From: Blastomonas sp.
GTDB lineage: Bacteria > Pseudomonadota > Alphaproteobacteria > Sphingomonadales > Sphingomonadaceae
Assembly (NCBI RefSeq): GCF_030373265.1
Contig: NZ_JAUCZC010000009.1
Location: 1-64,000 of the forward strand
Length of the DNA stretch: 64,000 bases
Reading direction: 5' to 3'
Shown: piece after piece, positions 20,810 to 30,148 of the stretch
Layout of the letters: each line of letters opens with the position of its first letter
How positions within the stretch are numbered: position 1 is the first letter of the stretch
Translations under genes and position numbers: made by a program
The notes under the pieces: model-generated
What the model was told of the DNA's origin: nothing
The model's database searches: none
Seen by the model: the letters and a program-made list of their open reading frames with translations, nothing else

Positions 20810-22633
20810 CTATGCGTCGTCGAACAACCCCGCCAGCTGCTCGACCATCGTGCCGCCCAGCTGTTCTGCGTCCATGATCGTCACCGCGCGCTTGTAGTAG
20901 CGGGTGACGTCGTGGCCGATGCCGATGGCGATCAACTGGACCGGCGACATCCGCTCGATCCAGTCGATGACCTTGCGCAGGTGCTGCTCGAGATACGCGC
21001 CGTGGTTGACCGACAATGTCGAGTCATCGACCGGCGCGCCGTCGGAGATCACCATCAGGATGCGCCGCTCCTCGTGGCGCGCGAGCAGGCGGTTGTGGGC
21101 CCAGAGCAAAGCCTCGCCGTCGATGTTCTCCTTCAGCAACCCCTCGCGCATCATCAGGCCAAGGTTCTTGCGCGCGCGCCGCCAGGGCTCGTCGGCCTTT
21201 TTGTAGACGATATGGCGCAGGTCGTTGAGCCGGCCTGGGAGCTGCGGGCGGCCTTGCGCCAGCCAGTCCTCGCGGCACTGGCCACCCTTCCACGCCTTGG
21301 TGGTGAAGCCCAGGATCTCGGTCTTGACCCCGCAGCGTTCGAGCGTGCGCGCCATGATGTCGGCGCTGATCGCCGCGATGCTGATCGGGCGTCCGCGCAT
21401 CGATCCCGAATTGTCGATCAGCAAGGTCACGACGGTATCGCGGAAGTCGGTTTCGCGCTCGATCTTGTACGACAGCGAATGTCCCGGCGCGACCACGACC
21501 CGCGCCAGACGCGCGGCATCGAGCATGCCTTCTTCCTGGTCGAAGTCCCAGCTGCGGCTCTGCTGCGCCATCAACCGCCGCTGCAGCCTGTTGGCAAGCT
21601 TGGTCACCGCGCCCTGCAGATGCGCCAATTGCTGGTCGAGATAGGCGCGCAGCCGCAGCAGTTCGTCCTCGTCGCACAGGTCGGTGGCCTCGACCACCTC
21701 GTCGAAGCGGGTCGACCAGGCCTTGTACTCGAAGTCCGAGGGCAGATCGGTCCATGGGCGGTTGGGCCGGGTCGGCATCATGCCATCGTCGCCCATCTCG
21801 CCGGGGTCGCCGTCGTCGCCCTGCTCCATTTCGCCTTCGGTCTCGGACTGGTCGCCGTCCTCGTTCTCGCCGGTCTGCTCCTCGCCGCGCGCTTCGGTCT
21901 GGCCCTGATCGGAACCGTCCTGCTCGCCGTCCTGGTCTTCGGGCTCGCCTTCCTCGGAGGAATCGTCGTCGTCGCCGTCGTCCTGGCTGTCCTCCTCGTC
22001 CATCTGGCCTTCGGTAAGCTCGAGATGTTCGAGCAGCCGGGTGGCGAGCGCGGCAAACGCGCCCTGGTCGTCGAGGGACAGCGCGAGATTGTCGATATCC
22101 TCGCCGCCCTTGTCCTCGATCCATTCTCGTACCAGATCGACCCCGGCGACCGCGCCCGCGGGCATCGGCTTGCCGGTCAGCCGCTCGCGCACGATCAGCC
22201 CGAGTGCGGTCGAGAGCGGCACCTCATCGACTTTGGTTGCCCGCGCGATCGGGTCAGAGCGCATCCGCATTTCCAGCGCGGCATCCAGATTGGCGCCCAG
22301 CCCGGTCATCGAGCGGGTGCCCAAAGCCTCGATCCGCACCTGTTCGACCGCATCGAAGGCCGCACGCGCCACCGCCTCCTTGGGCGCATTGGCGTTGTGC
22401 TGCATGGCGTTGTGATGCTTGAGCCGCAGCGCATACAGATCGGCAAAACCGCGCGCCTCGGCGACCTGATCGGCGGGCAATTTGCGCCCCGGCATCGGCA
22501 CGCGCAATTTGTTGCCCGATTGCGACGGCGGATCGGCGGTGAACGCCACCTCGACCTCAGGCTCGTTCGCGATCGCGCGCGCTGTGCCGGCCAGCACGTT
22601 CTTCAGGTCATCGAGCGGGGTACGATTTGTCAT
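20810..22633 (-). CDS. cobT: Cobaltochelatase subunit CobT
   Basis: With CobS forms the AAA+/VWA chaperone complex that drives cobalt insertion by CobN in aerobic B12 synthesis. 607 residues: an N-terminal helical region, a very acidic linker (about residues 205-290, mostly D, E, Q, G) and a C-terminal VWA domain with the MIDAS motif [11 protein letters not shown] and later [10 protein letters not shown]. Such a linker is typical of CobT. In many alphaproteobacteria cobT is next to cobS; here about 2.9 kb with three other genes lies between them. cobN is not in the window. Confidence 0.94.
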   Translation of the reverse strand: MTNRTPLDDLKNVLAGTARAIANEPEVEVAFTADPPSQSGNKLRVPMPGRKLPADQVAEARGFADLYALRLKHHNAMQHNANAPKEAVARAAFDAVEQVRIEALGTRSMTGLGANLDAALEMRMRSDPIARATKVDEVPLSTALGLIVRERLTGKPMPAGAVAGVDLVREWIEDKGGEDIDNLALSLDDQGAFAALATRLLEHLELTEGQMDEEDSQDDGDDDDSSEEGEPEDQDGEQDGSDQGQTEARGEEQTGENEDGDQSETEGEMEQGDDGDPGEMGDDGMMPTRPNRPWTDLPSDFEYKAWSTRFDEVVEATDLCDEDELLRLRAYLDQQLAHLQGAVTKLANRLQRRLMAQQSRSWDFDQEEGMLDAARLARVVVAPGHSLSYKIERETDFRDTVVTLLIDNSGSMRGRPISIAAISADIMARTLERCGVKTEILGFTTKAWKGGQCREDWLAQGRPQLPGRLNDLRHIVYKKADEPWRRARKNLGLMMREGLLKENIDGEALLWAHNRLLARHEERRILMVISDGAPVDDSTLSVNHGAYLEQHLRKVIDWIERMSPVQLIAIGIGHDVTRYYKRAVTIMDAEQLGGTMVEQLAGLFDDA

Positions 22634-22690
22634 ACCCTATGGCTGGAGATGGACACGACCGATGTCAAGCAGACGGCGGCGCTGCGGCGC

Positions 22691-24805
22691 TTATTGCGGC
22701 GGTTCGGATGGCGGAGGGGGCGGCGGGCGCTGCCGCTGGACGCTCGCGCCGTTGCCGTCGACCGTCACCGCCACGGGCGCGCCACCGACATCGCCCGAAA
22801 TGGTGACGCCCTCGGGCGTGACTCGGACATTCGTACCGCCGACCTGCGCATCGATCTCGCCCTCGATCAACGGACCGATGACGGGATCAGAGTCGATCTC
22901 TTCGGGGGGTGCCGCAGGCGCGGCACGCCGTGGCGGAACCGCGCCGCGCACTGCCTCGCCCATGAACTGCCGCCAGATGCGCGCGGGCAGACCGCCGCCG
23001 CGGATCCCCTGCATCGGGCTGTTGTCGTCGTTGCCGATCCACACGCCGACGACGAGATCGCCGGCATAGCCGACGAACAGCGCGTCGCGGTTGTCCTGGC
23101 TGGTGCCGGTCTTGCCGAAATTGGGGATGGAAAGGCTCGCCGCCCGCCCGGTGCCGCGGTTGACCGCCGCGCGCAGCATGTCCTGCATCTGCTCGTGCAC
23201 CCGCGATGAATAGCTGTCGGGGCCCTCGACCAGCCACTCGAACCAGCCCTGCTCCTCGCGCGCAAAGGCGTGCGGCTCGACCGGCCACTGGTTGCCCGCG
23301 ACCCCGGCAAAGGCTGCGGTGAGCTCGATCAGGCTGGCGCTGGCGCTGCCCAAAGCCAGGCTGGGGTCGCCCTCGGTAAAGGGCCCCTTGAGGCCAAGCT
23401 GGGTCGCCTGCTTGATCACGGCCTCGCTGCCCAATTGCTGGAACAGCCGGACGGCAGCGACATTGCTCGAATGGATGAACGCCTCTTCGAGGCTGATCGT
23501 GCCGCGATAGCGGTCGCCGGCGTTGCGCGGACGATAGGTACCGGTGGTGATCGGGCTGTCATCGACAAGCGTCTCGGGCTCCATGCCGGCCTCGAGCGCC
23601 GCCAGATAGACGAACAGCTTGAAGGTCGATCCCGGCTGCCGGCGCGCCTGGGTCGCGCGGTTGAAGGGCGAGTCCTTGTGGTTCTTGCCGCCGACCATCG
23701 CGACCACTTCGCCATTGGTGCGCATCGCCACCAAAGCCACCTGCGCCTTGCCAAGCCCTGCGCGCGAAACGATGCGCTCGGCAGCGCGCTGCAGCCGGGC
23801 GTCGAGCGTCGTCGTGAGCTCAAGACGGGCGTGCGACATTTCCGTCAGCGCGCGCGCCTGCGGCATCGCCCAGTCGGCAAAATAGGTGCCGTTGGCGATC
23901 TTGGGTCGTTCGTGCACGTCTAGCCGCGGCGAAGGCAGCGCATCCGCCTCCGCCCGCGTCATGAAGCCTGCATTGACCATCGCGGTGCGCACCATCGCTG
24001 CGCGACGGCTCGCGCCTTCCCAGTTGCGGGTCGGGGCAAAGCGCGAGGGGGCCTGCACCAGCCCTGCGAGCAGGATCGCCTGCTCGGGCTTGAGCCGCTC
24101 GGGCTGACGATCGAAATAGTGCAGCGATGCCGCGCGCAGCCCGTACACATTGTCGCCGAAATAGGCGTTCGAAAGATAACGCCCGAGGATCTCGTCCTTG
24201 GTCAGCCAAGCCTCGAGCCAGAACGCGATCAGCATCTCGCGCAACTTGCGTGTCAGGCTGCGTTCGGGGGTGAGAAAGCTGATCTTGGCGAGCTGCTGGG
24301 TGATCGTGCTGCCGCCCTGCGTGCCGCTGTCGCCTGACACGTTCGCCCAAAGCGCGCGTGCGAGGCCGCGCGGGTCGATGCCCCAGTGCGAATAGAACCG
24401 CCGGTCCTCGATCGCCAGGAACGCCTGTACGACATGCACAGGCAGGCGCTCGACCACCACCGGCTCTTCCACCACCGCCCCGCTGCGCGCGATCGGCGTG
24501 CCATCGGCGGCGAGCAGGGTGATTTCGGGCGGCGCGATCGGCTGAAGCGACTTGGACAGCGGCGCTGTGATCGCCAGCCAGCCCAGCAGGATCAGGAACA
24601 ATGCGAACCCTGCCGCGATGATCCTTTTGCCCCACCACCAGCGCGTTCGCGGCGGCTTGACCGGTTCGGGCTGAGCAACGCCGTCGGCAGTGTCAAGCCA
24701 CGGATTGCGCGCCTCGCCCAGCCCCGCAGGAGGCCACGGCGCATCCGCAGGAGAAGCCCCGCCACCCCCAAAACGCCCCGATCCGAATCGCATATTCTTG
24801 AACAC
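22691..24805 (-). CDS. Class A penicillin-binding protein (PBP1A family)
   Basis: Bifunctional peptidoglycan polymerase, 704 residues. A proline-rich cytoplasmic N-terminus is followed by one membrane helix (about 67-85). The GT51 transglycosylase domain has EDRRFYSHWGIDPRG and QGGSTITQQLAK. The transpeptidase domain has the active Ser393 in STFK, SSN, and KTGTS at Lys565. The C-terminus is a Pro/Arg-rich tail (RQRPPPPPPSEPPQ). It is on the same strand as cobS and cobT and lies between them. Confidence 0.93.
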   Translation of the reverse strand: MFKNMRFGSGRFGGGGASPADAPWPPAGLGEARNPWLDTADGVAQPEPVKPPRTRWWWGKRIIAAGFALFLILLGWLAITAPLSKSLQPIAPPEITLLAADGTPIARSGAVVEEPVVVERLPVHVVQAFLAIEDRRFYSHWGIDPRGLARALWANVSGDSGTQGGSTITQQLAKISFLTPERSLTRKLREMLIAFWLEAWLTKDEILGRYLSNAYFGDNVYGLRAASLHYFDRQPERLKPEQAILLAGLVQAPSRFAPTRNWEGASRRAAMVRTAMVNAGFMTRAEADALPSPRLDVHERPKIANGTYFADWAMPQARALTEMSHARLELTTTLDARLQRAAERIVSRAGLGKAQVALVAMRTNGEVVAMVGGKNHKDSPFNRATQARRQPGSTFKLFVYLAALEAGMEPETLVDDSPITTGTYRPRNAGDRYRGTISLEEAFIHSSNVAAVRLFQQLGSEAVIKQATQLGLKGPFTEGDPSLALGSASASLIELTAAFAGVAGNQWPVEPHAFAREEQGWFEWLVEGPDSYSSRVHEQMQDMLRAAVNRGTGRAASLSIPNFGKTGTSQDNRDALFVGYAGDLVVGVWIGNDDNSPMQGIRGGGLPARIWRQFMGEAVRGAVPPRRAAPAAPPEEIDSDPVIGPLIEGEIDAQVGGTNVRVTPEGVTISGDVGGAPVAVTVDGNGASVQRQRPPPPPPSEPPQ

Positions 24806-24848
24806 AGCGGTGTATTATATCAATATGACAGCGGTGGCCAGAGCGCCC

Positions 24849-25190
24849 TCACGTGTCCAAAGCTGCCCGGCAGCACTCTGCCAATTGCGGCACGTCGTTT
24901 TTGGCTGCTGCGTATATAATTTCGTGATCCACCATGTCATATTCATGACGCAGTCTGTTGCCCAATCCACGCAAGGCATGGAACGGAACGTCGGGAGCGA
25001 TGGTGGCGATCCGCTCCTCTCCAATCCTGATGACGGCCTCCGTTATGCGCTGCAGACACCGCTCAATCGCATCAACCGTCATCCGACTGGCAGAGAATTG
25101 CTGGAGGGTCATGTCAGCCAGGTAATCTGCAACGAATTCTGCATTTTCGATGATGTCCTGCAGGCGATCGTGCTCCCGGTTAGAAGACAT
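24849..25190 (-). CDS. HEPN-domain protein (DUF86/HepT-like)
   Basis: Likely the RNase toxin of an MNT/HEPN toxin-antitoxin pair; 113 residues if started at the ATG at 25190, or 121 from an upstream start. The HEPN active-site area reads RGLGNRLRHEYD (R74...R79-L-R-H82-E-Y84). The H-x-Y is present, but the classic Arg five residues before the His is Gly, so the R-x4-6-H motif is not canonical. The start overlaps the nucleotidyltransferase gene by 11 bases (35 with the longer start). Confidence 0.82.
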   Translation of the reverse strand: MSSNREHDRLQDIIENAEFVADYLADMTLQQFSASRMTVDAIERCLQRITEAVIRIGEERIATIAPDVPFHALRGLGNRLRHEYDMVDHEIIYAAAKNDVPQLAECCRAALDT

Positions 25191-25476
25191 CAACTCGGTC
25201 CCGGTCGATCGCAATCTGCATTCTCGGTTTGCGAGCAGGTTCCGCTACCAAATCAACCTTTACGGTAAGAATTTCCTCCAACCGGTCTGCAATCTTGGCA
25301 TATTGGAAGACGCCAACTTGCGCGACTGCAGCGAAGCGCGCAGCCAGATCGATATCGGACTGCGGGCCCTCTTCGCCCCGCGCGGTTGAACCAAACAGGG
25401 ACAATCGCTCAACGCCAAGCGCGCGAAGCTCGGCCTCGTGTGCCTTCAATCGAGCAATCGCTGTCGCCTTGTCCAT
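25180..25476 (-). CDS. Minimal nucleotidyltransferase (MNT, MntA-like)
   Basis: 98-residue Pol-beta-type nucleotidyltransferase with a complete GS-x10-DxD motif (G29-S30, D41-I-D43 in GSTARGEEGPQSDIDL). In the known MntA/HepT systems this protein adds AMP to the HEPN toxin and blocks it. It precedes and overlaps the HEPN gene. A late Asp in VKVDLVAEP is the third carboxylate candidate. Confidence 0.88.
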   Translation of the reverse strand: MDKATAIARLKAHEAELRALGVERLSLFGSTARGEEGPQSDIDLAARFAAVAQVGVFQYAKIADRLEEILTVKVDLVAEPARKPRMQIAIDRDRVDVF

Positions 25477-25491
25477 CGCAACCTCGCAAAA

Positions 25492-26484
25492 TCACCCCTT
25501 GCCGATGATGCTCTCGGGCAGATCCTCACCGAACACGCGCTGATAATATTCCGCCACCAGCATCCGTTCGGCCTCGTCGCATTTGTTGAGGAACGACAGC
25601 CGGAACGCGAAGCCGATGTTGTGGAAGATCGCGGCGTTCTGTGCCCAGCTGATCACGGTGCGCGGGCTCATCACGGTCGAGATATCGCCGTTGATGAAAC
25701 CCTGGCGGGTGAGATCGGCAACCTTGACCATGTTCTTGACCACCTTGGGATCGGTCTCGCCGACCTTGGCGAGCACCACCTTGGCTTCGGTCTCGGCGGG
25801 CAGATAGTTGAGCGTGCACACGATGTTCCACCGGTCCATCTGGCCCTGGTTGATCTGCTGGGTGCCGTGATACAGCCCGCTGGTGTCACCCAGGCCCACG
25901 GTGTTGGCGGTGGCGAACAGCCGGAAATACGGGTTCGGGCGGATCACCCGGTTCTGGTCGAGCAGCGTCAATTTGCCCTCGGTCTCGAGCACGCGCTGGA
26001 TCACGAACATCACGTCGGGGCGGCCCGCGTCATATTCGTCGAACACCAGAGCAGTCGGGGTCTGCAGCGCCCAGGGCAGCAGGCCCTCGCGGAACTCGGT
26101 GACCTGCTTGCCGTCGCGCAGCACGATCGCGTCGCGCCCGACCAGATCGATACGGCTGATATGCGCATCGAGGTTGATGCGGATGCACGGCCAGTTGAGT
26201 CGCGCGGCGATCTGCTCGATGTGCGTCGACTTGCCCGTGCCGTGATAGCCCTGCACCATCACGCGGCGGTTGTGGGCAAAGCCCGCCAGCACCGCGAGCG
26301 TGGTTTCCGGGTCGAACACATAGCTTGGGTCGAGATCGGGAACGCGCTCGTCGGCCTCGCTGAAAGCGGGCACTTCCATGTCGATGTCGACGCCGAACAC
26401 GTCGCGCGCCTTCACCATCCGGTCGGGGGCATCAAGCACGGTGCCGTCGCGGCTGTCAGGCTGGGTATTGGAAATATCTGTCAT
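25492..26484 (-). CDS. cobS: Cobaltochelatase subunit CobS
   Basis: MoxR-type AAA+ ATPase partner of CobT. Start at 26484 ([14 protein letters not shown]), giving 330 residues. Walker A is [13 protein letters not shown] and Walker B is [12 protein letters not shown]; the sensor region is [21 protein letters not shown]. It lies 55 bases after the J-domain gene on the same strand, and the MNT gene starts 15 bases past its stop. Confidence 0.95.
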   Translation of the reverse strand: MTDISNTQPDSRDGTVLDAPDRMVKARDVFGVDIDMEVPAFSEADERVPDLDPSYVFDPETTLAVLAGFAHNRRVMVQGYHGTGKSTHIEQIAARLNWPCIRINLDAHISRIDLVGRDAIVLRDGKQVTEFREGLLPWALQTPTALVFDEYDAGRPDVMFVIQRVLETEGKLTLLDQNRVIRPNPYFRLFATANTVGLGDTSGLYHGTQQINQGQMDRWNIVCTLNYLPAETEAKVVLAKVGETDPKVVKNMVKVADLTRQGFINGDISTVMSPRTVISWAQNAAIFHNIGFAFRLSFLNKCDEAERMLVAEYYQRVFGEDLPESIIGKG

Positions 26485-26539
26485 GGTGGTGTCCGCTAAT
26501 TGTCGGTCGTTTGGGGGATGCCCCTGCCCGATGGCATCA

Positions 26540-27190
26540 TCAGGCAAATGCAGCAAGTTTGCGCAAGTGCGTATAGGCGGCGATGACCTCCTGCAAGGCT
26601 TTCTCGTGGCTGCGGTCGCCGCCGTTACGGTCCGGGTGATAGGCGCGGACCAGCTTTGAATACGCCTGGCGGATCGTGGCGCGGTCGGCGTCCGCACTCA
26701 GCCCCAAAGTCTTGAGCGCGCTGCGATCGGCGACGCTGAGCCCGCGCTGCGCCGCGGCGCGGTCGTTGGCCTGGGCGGCGGCGCGATCCTTGATGTTCTG
26801 CCGAAAGCGCGCGCCGATGGCATCGAGCGGATCCGAAAAGTCGCCCCAGCGCGGCGCCTGGCCCGCACCTGCGGCAAAGGCGCGGGTCTCGCGGTCCCAG
26901 CCCGAGGTTGGCCGCTGCGCCTCGTAGATCTCTTCGGCGCTCATTCCCGCGAAGAAATTGTAGCGTTCGTTGAACGCGCGGATGTGCTCGAGGCAGAACC
27001 AGCGATAGCGGCCCGGCCCATCGAACTGCGCCCCATGCGCGCGATTTTCGGCCGGCGGCGCGCGAAACTCGCCATCCTCGGGGCACTCGGCCCAGTCGCA
27101 GCGGTGTCCGGTCCCCTCGACCCGCCCATGGAATCGCGCCCGACGCCGTGCGCTGCCGCCATCTCGCTGCGATCCTCCAGAGTCCGTCAA
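26540..27190 (-). CDS. J-domain protein with N-terminal Cys/His cluster
   Basis: 216 residues, a J-domain co-chaperone thought to stimulate a DnaK-type Hsp70. The J domain is at the C-terminus (about 157-213) with HPD at 185-187 ([12 protein letters not shown]). The N-terminal half has C31-x4-C36 and C66-x2-H69 (CDWAEC and [10 protein letters not shown]), which could bind a metal. This layout differs from DnaJ, where the J domain is first. It is divergent from bolA (66 bases) and upstream of cobS, an arrangement conserved in alphaproteobacteria. Confidence 0.87.
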   Translation of the reverse strand: MTDSGGSQRDGGSARRRARFHGRVEGTGHRCDWAECPEDGEFRAPPAENRAHGAQFDGPGRYRWFCLEHIRAFNERYNFFAGMSAEEIYEAQRPTSGWDRETRAFAAGAGQAPRWGDFSDPLDAIGARFRQNIKDRAAAQANDRAAAQRGLSVADRSALKTLGLSADADRATIRQAYSKLVRAYHPDRNGGDRSHEKALQEVIAAYTHLRKLAAFA

Positions 27191-27256
27191 AATCCACGCC
27201 GTCCGTTGCTGCGTGCCGCCTCGTATTGCGGCAAGGAACGGTCTATATAGGGTGGC

Positions 27257-27541
27257 ATGGACACGAAAACCAAGGGCCCGATGGCCAGCGAAATCGAAAA
27301 CCGGCTGAGGACGGCGCTATCGCCGCTGCAGCTCGACGTGATCAACGACAGCGCCAAGCACAGCGGCCATATGGGCGATGACGGCAGCGGCGAATCGCAT
27401 TTCACCGTGATCATCGAAAGCGCCGCCTTCACCGGCAAGTCGCGGCTCGAACGCCAGCGGATGGTCAACGCCGCGCTGGGCGACCTGCCGGGGCAGAAGG
27501 TCCACGCGATGGCGATCAAGGCCCGCGCACCCGGGGAATAA
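27257..27541 (+). CDS. bolA: BolA family protein
   Basis: 94-residue BolA-like protein, a partner of monothiol glutaredoxins in iron-sulfur handling and regulation. It has the BolA pattern INDSAKHSGH, then ESHFTVIIESAAFTGKSRLERQRMV and VHAMAIKARAPGE. An ATG at 27281 is an alternative start that would drop eight residues. It is divergent from the J-domain gene. Confidence 0.9.
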   Translation: MDTKTKGPMASEIENRLRTALSPLQLDVINDSAKHSGHMGDDGSGESHFTVIIESAAFTGKSRLERQRMVNAALGDLPGQKVHAMAIKARAPGE

Positions 27542-27591
27542 CCCTGCGCAATCACACCGCCTCGTTCACCTCCGCACTCGCCGCCGACCGC

Positions 27592-28005
27592 GTGCAGGTC
27601 TGGCGATCGGTGACATCGCTGACCGGATTGCGGCGCGAGATGATGCCGGTGCTGGCGATGACGTCGCCGCCGGGGGTGGATAGTCTGACTGACCTGCCGC
27701 TGACGCCAGGCCAGCCGCTGTTTCGCAGTCGGCTGCTGCTCGGCGGCTTCCTCCCAGCCGGGACGAGCGCGCTCACTTTGCTCTCGCTGGAGCCAGGATC
27801 GGGGTTTGTCGAGCAATCACCGATGACCGGAATGGCGCAGTGGCGGCACGAGCGCCGGCTGACCGATGCCGGCACCGGCTGCAAGGTCACCGACACGCTG
27901 GAGTTTGAACCAAAGATCCTGCCCGACGTGACGGCTGCGCTGATCCGCATGTTCTTCGACCACCGGCACCGTCGACTGCGGCGCATGTTCGGACAGATGC
28001 CTTGA
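27592..28005 (+). CDS. SRPBCC-fold (START-like) protein
   Basis: Ligand-binding SRPBCC-type domain, function unknown. Recognisable elements are the VWRSVTSLTGL helix, the strand region EPGSGFVEQSPMTGMAQWRHERRL, and a C-terminal helix FFDHRHRRLRRMF. GTG at 27592 is the first standard start, but the family's first strand and helix appear to be encoded upstream in the same frame (27544-27591, NHTASFTSALAADRV). The real start may therefore be a CTG near 27544, almost touching the bolA stop. Confidence 0.7.
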   Translation: MQVWRSVTSLTGLRREMMPVLAMTSPPGVDSLTDLPLTPGQPLFRSRLLLGGFLPAGTSALTLLSLEPGSGFVEQSPMTGMAQWRHERRLTDAGTGCKVTDTLEFEPKILPDVTAALIRMFFDHRHRRLRRMFGQMP

Positions 28006-28066
28006 CGCTTTTCGGCAGAAATGGTTGGCATGAGCCTTCGCCGTCAGATCCTGTGGGGACCATGTG

Positions 28067-28984
28067 ATGACCGATTTTGCACTCACCCGCATCGCGCTGC
28101 CCACCGGGGTCGAACTCGACGTCGCGATCACCGGCCCCGCCGACGCGCCGCCGCTGATCCTGCTGCACGGGTTTCCCGAATCGCACCGCACGTGGCGCTA
28201 CGTGATGGCGCATTTCGCCGACCGCTACCGGCTGATCGCACCCGACCAGCGCGGCTTTGCAGGGTCCTCCAAGCCCGAGGGCATCGAGGCGTATCAGCCC
28301 AAGGCCATGGTCGCGGATCTGCTGGCGCTGGCCGATCATCTGGGTATCGACACCTTCACCCTGGTCGGTCACGACTGGGGCGGCGCGATCGCGTGGATGG
28401 CCGCGCTCAATCATCCCGACCGGATCACCCGGCTGATCATGGCCAATTCCGCGCACCCGTTCACCTATCAGAAGGCGCTGTTCGATGACCCCGACCAGCG
28501 CGCCTCGGCGCAATACATCACCGAAATGCGTCGCCCGGATTTCGAGCAAATCGTCGCGCAGATGGGCTGGGATGCCTATTTCGATTCGCGCTTTGCCGAA
28601 CCCAGCGCGGTGGTCCACATCACGCCGGAGGAACGCGCGATCTACCTCGCGCAATGGCAGACCCCCGGCGCGTTCACCGCGATGGTCAACTGGTACCGTG
28701 CCAGCCCGCTGATCGTCCCGCCGATGGAAGGGGAAGTGGAGCGGCCCGCATATCTCGACCGCCCCTTCCCCCCGGTGACCCAGCCGACTTTGCTCTATTG
28801 GGCGATGGACGATTACGCGCTGCGTCCGTCCTTGCTCGTCGGCATCGACACCCTGGTTCCCGACCTGACGCTGGTGAAAGCCCCCGGCGGGCATTTCGTG
28901 CCGTGGGAACAGCCGGATGCGTTGATCGCGGCGATGGAAGAATGGTTGGCCGATCCAAACGATCAGGCCCCATCCGGGCGATAG
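28067..28984 (+). CDS. Alpha/beta hydrolase, epoxide-hydrolase-like
   Basis: 305 residues; ATG at 28067 follows GGGGA. The oxyanion-hole motif HGFPES and the nucleophile elbow GHDWGG with Asp (not Ser) as nucleophile point to the epoxide hydrolase / haloalkane dehalogenase branch. The acid is likely an Asp in YWAMDDYALRP, and the base His is in PGGHFVPWEQP. The substrate is unknown. Confidence 0.88.
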   Translation: MTDFALTRIALPTGVELDVAITGPADAPPLILLHGFPESHRTWRYVMAHFADRYRLIAPDQRGFAGSSKPEGIEAYQPKAMVADLLALADHLGIDTFTLVGHDWGGAIAWMAALNHPDRITRLIMANSAHPFTYQKALFDDPDQRASAQYITEMRRPDFEQIVAQMGWDAYFDSRFAEPSAVVHITPEERAIYLAQWQTPGAFTAMVNWYRASPLIVPPMEGEVERPAYLDRPFPPVTQPTLLYWAMDDYALRPSLLVGIDTLVPDLTLVKAPGGHFVPWEQPDALIAAMEEWLADPNDQAPSGR

Positions 28985-28998
28985 CCGGCTATTTCTAT

Positions 28999-29994
28999 TC
29001 AGTCCGCCCGCGCCGACAGCGCCGGATCGTCGCGGACGCTATCCCGCCCTAACGTAGGAGCAATGCCAGTCCCCGCGTACGCCGGGGCTGGCACCAGGTG
29101 CGCACCGGCGTGGCCCAAAGCGCGGATGGCGCAGACAACAAACGCAAAGACTGCAAAGCCGCCCAGCACATCCACCAGATGGTGGCCGCCGTGCAGAAGG
29201 ATGGCGGGCAGCATCAGGATGTTGATCGCAAGAAACACGGGAAACAGGCTGGTCCGCCGTGTGTAGAACACGGTCATCATGGCCATCACCGTGTGCATCG
29301 ACGGGAAGGCGATCAGCCCCTGCAGCGACAAGGGTTCAATCACTTCCGACCCGTTATTGGCGATCAGCCGGAGATGCGCGATGTAGTCCGCATCGACGGT
29401 CAGACCGAGGCCATCGCGCAGGTGCGCGGGCAGCTCGACGATGTGTGCCGGTCCGAAGCTGGGGGCAACCGCCCAGATCGATATGCTGACGACACTCGAA
29501 AAAACGCCAACCAGCATGAATTCGTGCAGTGAACGCGTCCTGCCAGTGAACCCGAGCAGCCCGATGACGAGCATGAGCTGGAGCAGCGAGCTTTGGTAGA
29601 CGATCCCCAGAATGTCGGAAAGCAGCTGCCGTCCTTCGAACCACATCACAAAGGCGGCCCATTCGAAACCGATCATGGCATCCAGCGCCATCAGCAGCGG
29701 GTCCAGTTTCGGGGCATCGGCGCTGAACAGCAGATAATTCAAGGTCGCGCCGGCGTTGGTGAACCCCACGTACAATCCGGTCACGATGAGGACCGTGGCG
29801 ATCCGGTCGTTGTTGCGCGACGTTCTGTAGAACGTGCCCAGGACAACCAGACCCAGCGAGCAGAGATAGGGGAACGCGAACTTGCCCCAGGCCACCTCTC
29901 CGTATCCTTGAGAGGACAGCACTACCGACGCGCCGAAACACGCCAGGATCACCAGGAGCACGATGGTTTCTGCGGATGAAATCGTCTTGTGCAT
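28999..29994 (-). CDS. PAP2-superfamily membrane phosphatase
   Basis: 331-residue polytopic protein with about seven membrane helices. The PAP2 core has FPSMHTVMAMM (catalytic region) and LHGGHHLVDVLGGFA; this form is close to the inositol-phosphoceramide-synthase / InPase branch. The C-terminal 40 or so residues are hydrophilic and partly encoded by a palindromic repeat (29064-29093, VPAPAYAGTGIA), suggesting the repeat extended the gene. Lipid phosphate or phosphotransfer activity is inferred from the family. Confidence 0.82.
   Translation of the reverse strand: MHKTISSAETIVLLVILACFGASVVLSSQGYGEVAWGKFAFPYLCSLGLVVLGTFYRTSRNNDRIATVLIVTGLYVGFTNAGATLNYLLFSADAPKLDPLLMALDAMIGFEWAAFVMWFEGRQLLSDILGIVYQSSLLQLMLVIGLLGFTGRTRSLHEFMLVGVFSSVVSISIWAVAPSFGPAHIVELPAHLRDGLGLTVDADYIAHLRLIANNGSEVIEPLSLQGLIAFPSMHTVMAMMTVFYTRRTSLFPVFLAINILMLPAILLHGGHHLVDVLGGFAVFAFVVCAIRALGHAGAHLVPAPAYAGTGIAPTLGRDSVRDDPALSARAD
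29064..29093. repeat. Palindromic repeat inside a coding 3' end
   Basis: Imperfect hairpin: TGCCAGTCCCCG paired with CGGGGCTGGCA around CGTACGC. This is the sphingomonad-type repeat that in protein appears as PAYAG. It lies within the C-terminal codons of the PAP2 gene. Confidence 0.55.
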
Positions 29995-30148
29995 GCCCTG
30001 TCTCGCGATGGTGCCGCCGGAGCCCGCCCGATCGAGGTTCCGCGATAGGCGGCAAACCTTAAAATGCGGCTAAATCTGCCCGCATGTCCGGTTGCAGCCT
30101 TGGCCGAGCCATCAGGCGCGCGCGCCACGTCAGGCAAAAGGCCCCATC

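Noticed and set aside
20807-23209. 800-codon open frame opposite cobT and the PBP gene
   Set aside because: Its sequence is a mirror of GC-rich codons of two firmly identified genes, with Leu/Val runs opposite the acidic CobT linker. It spans two genes and has no family match.
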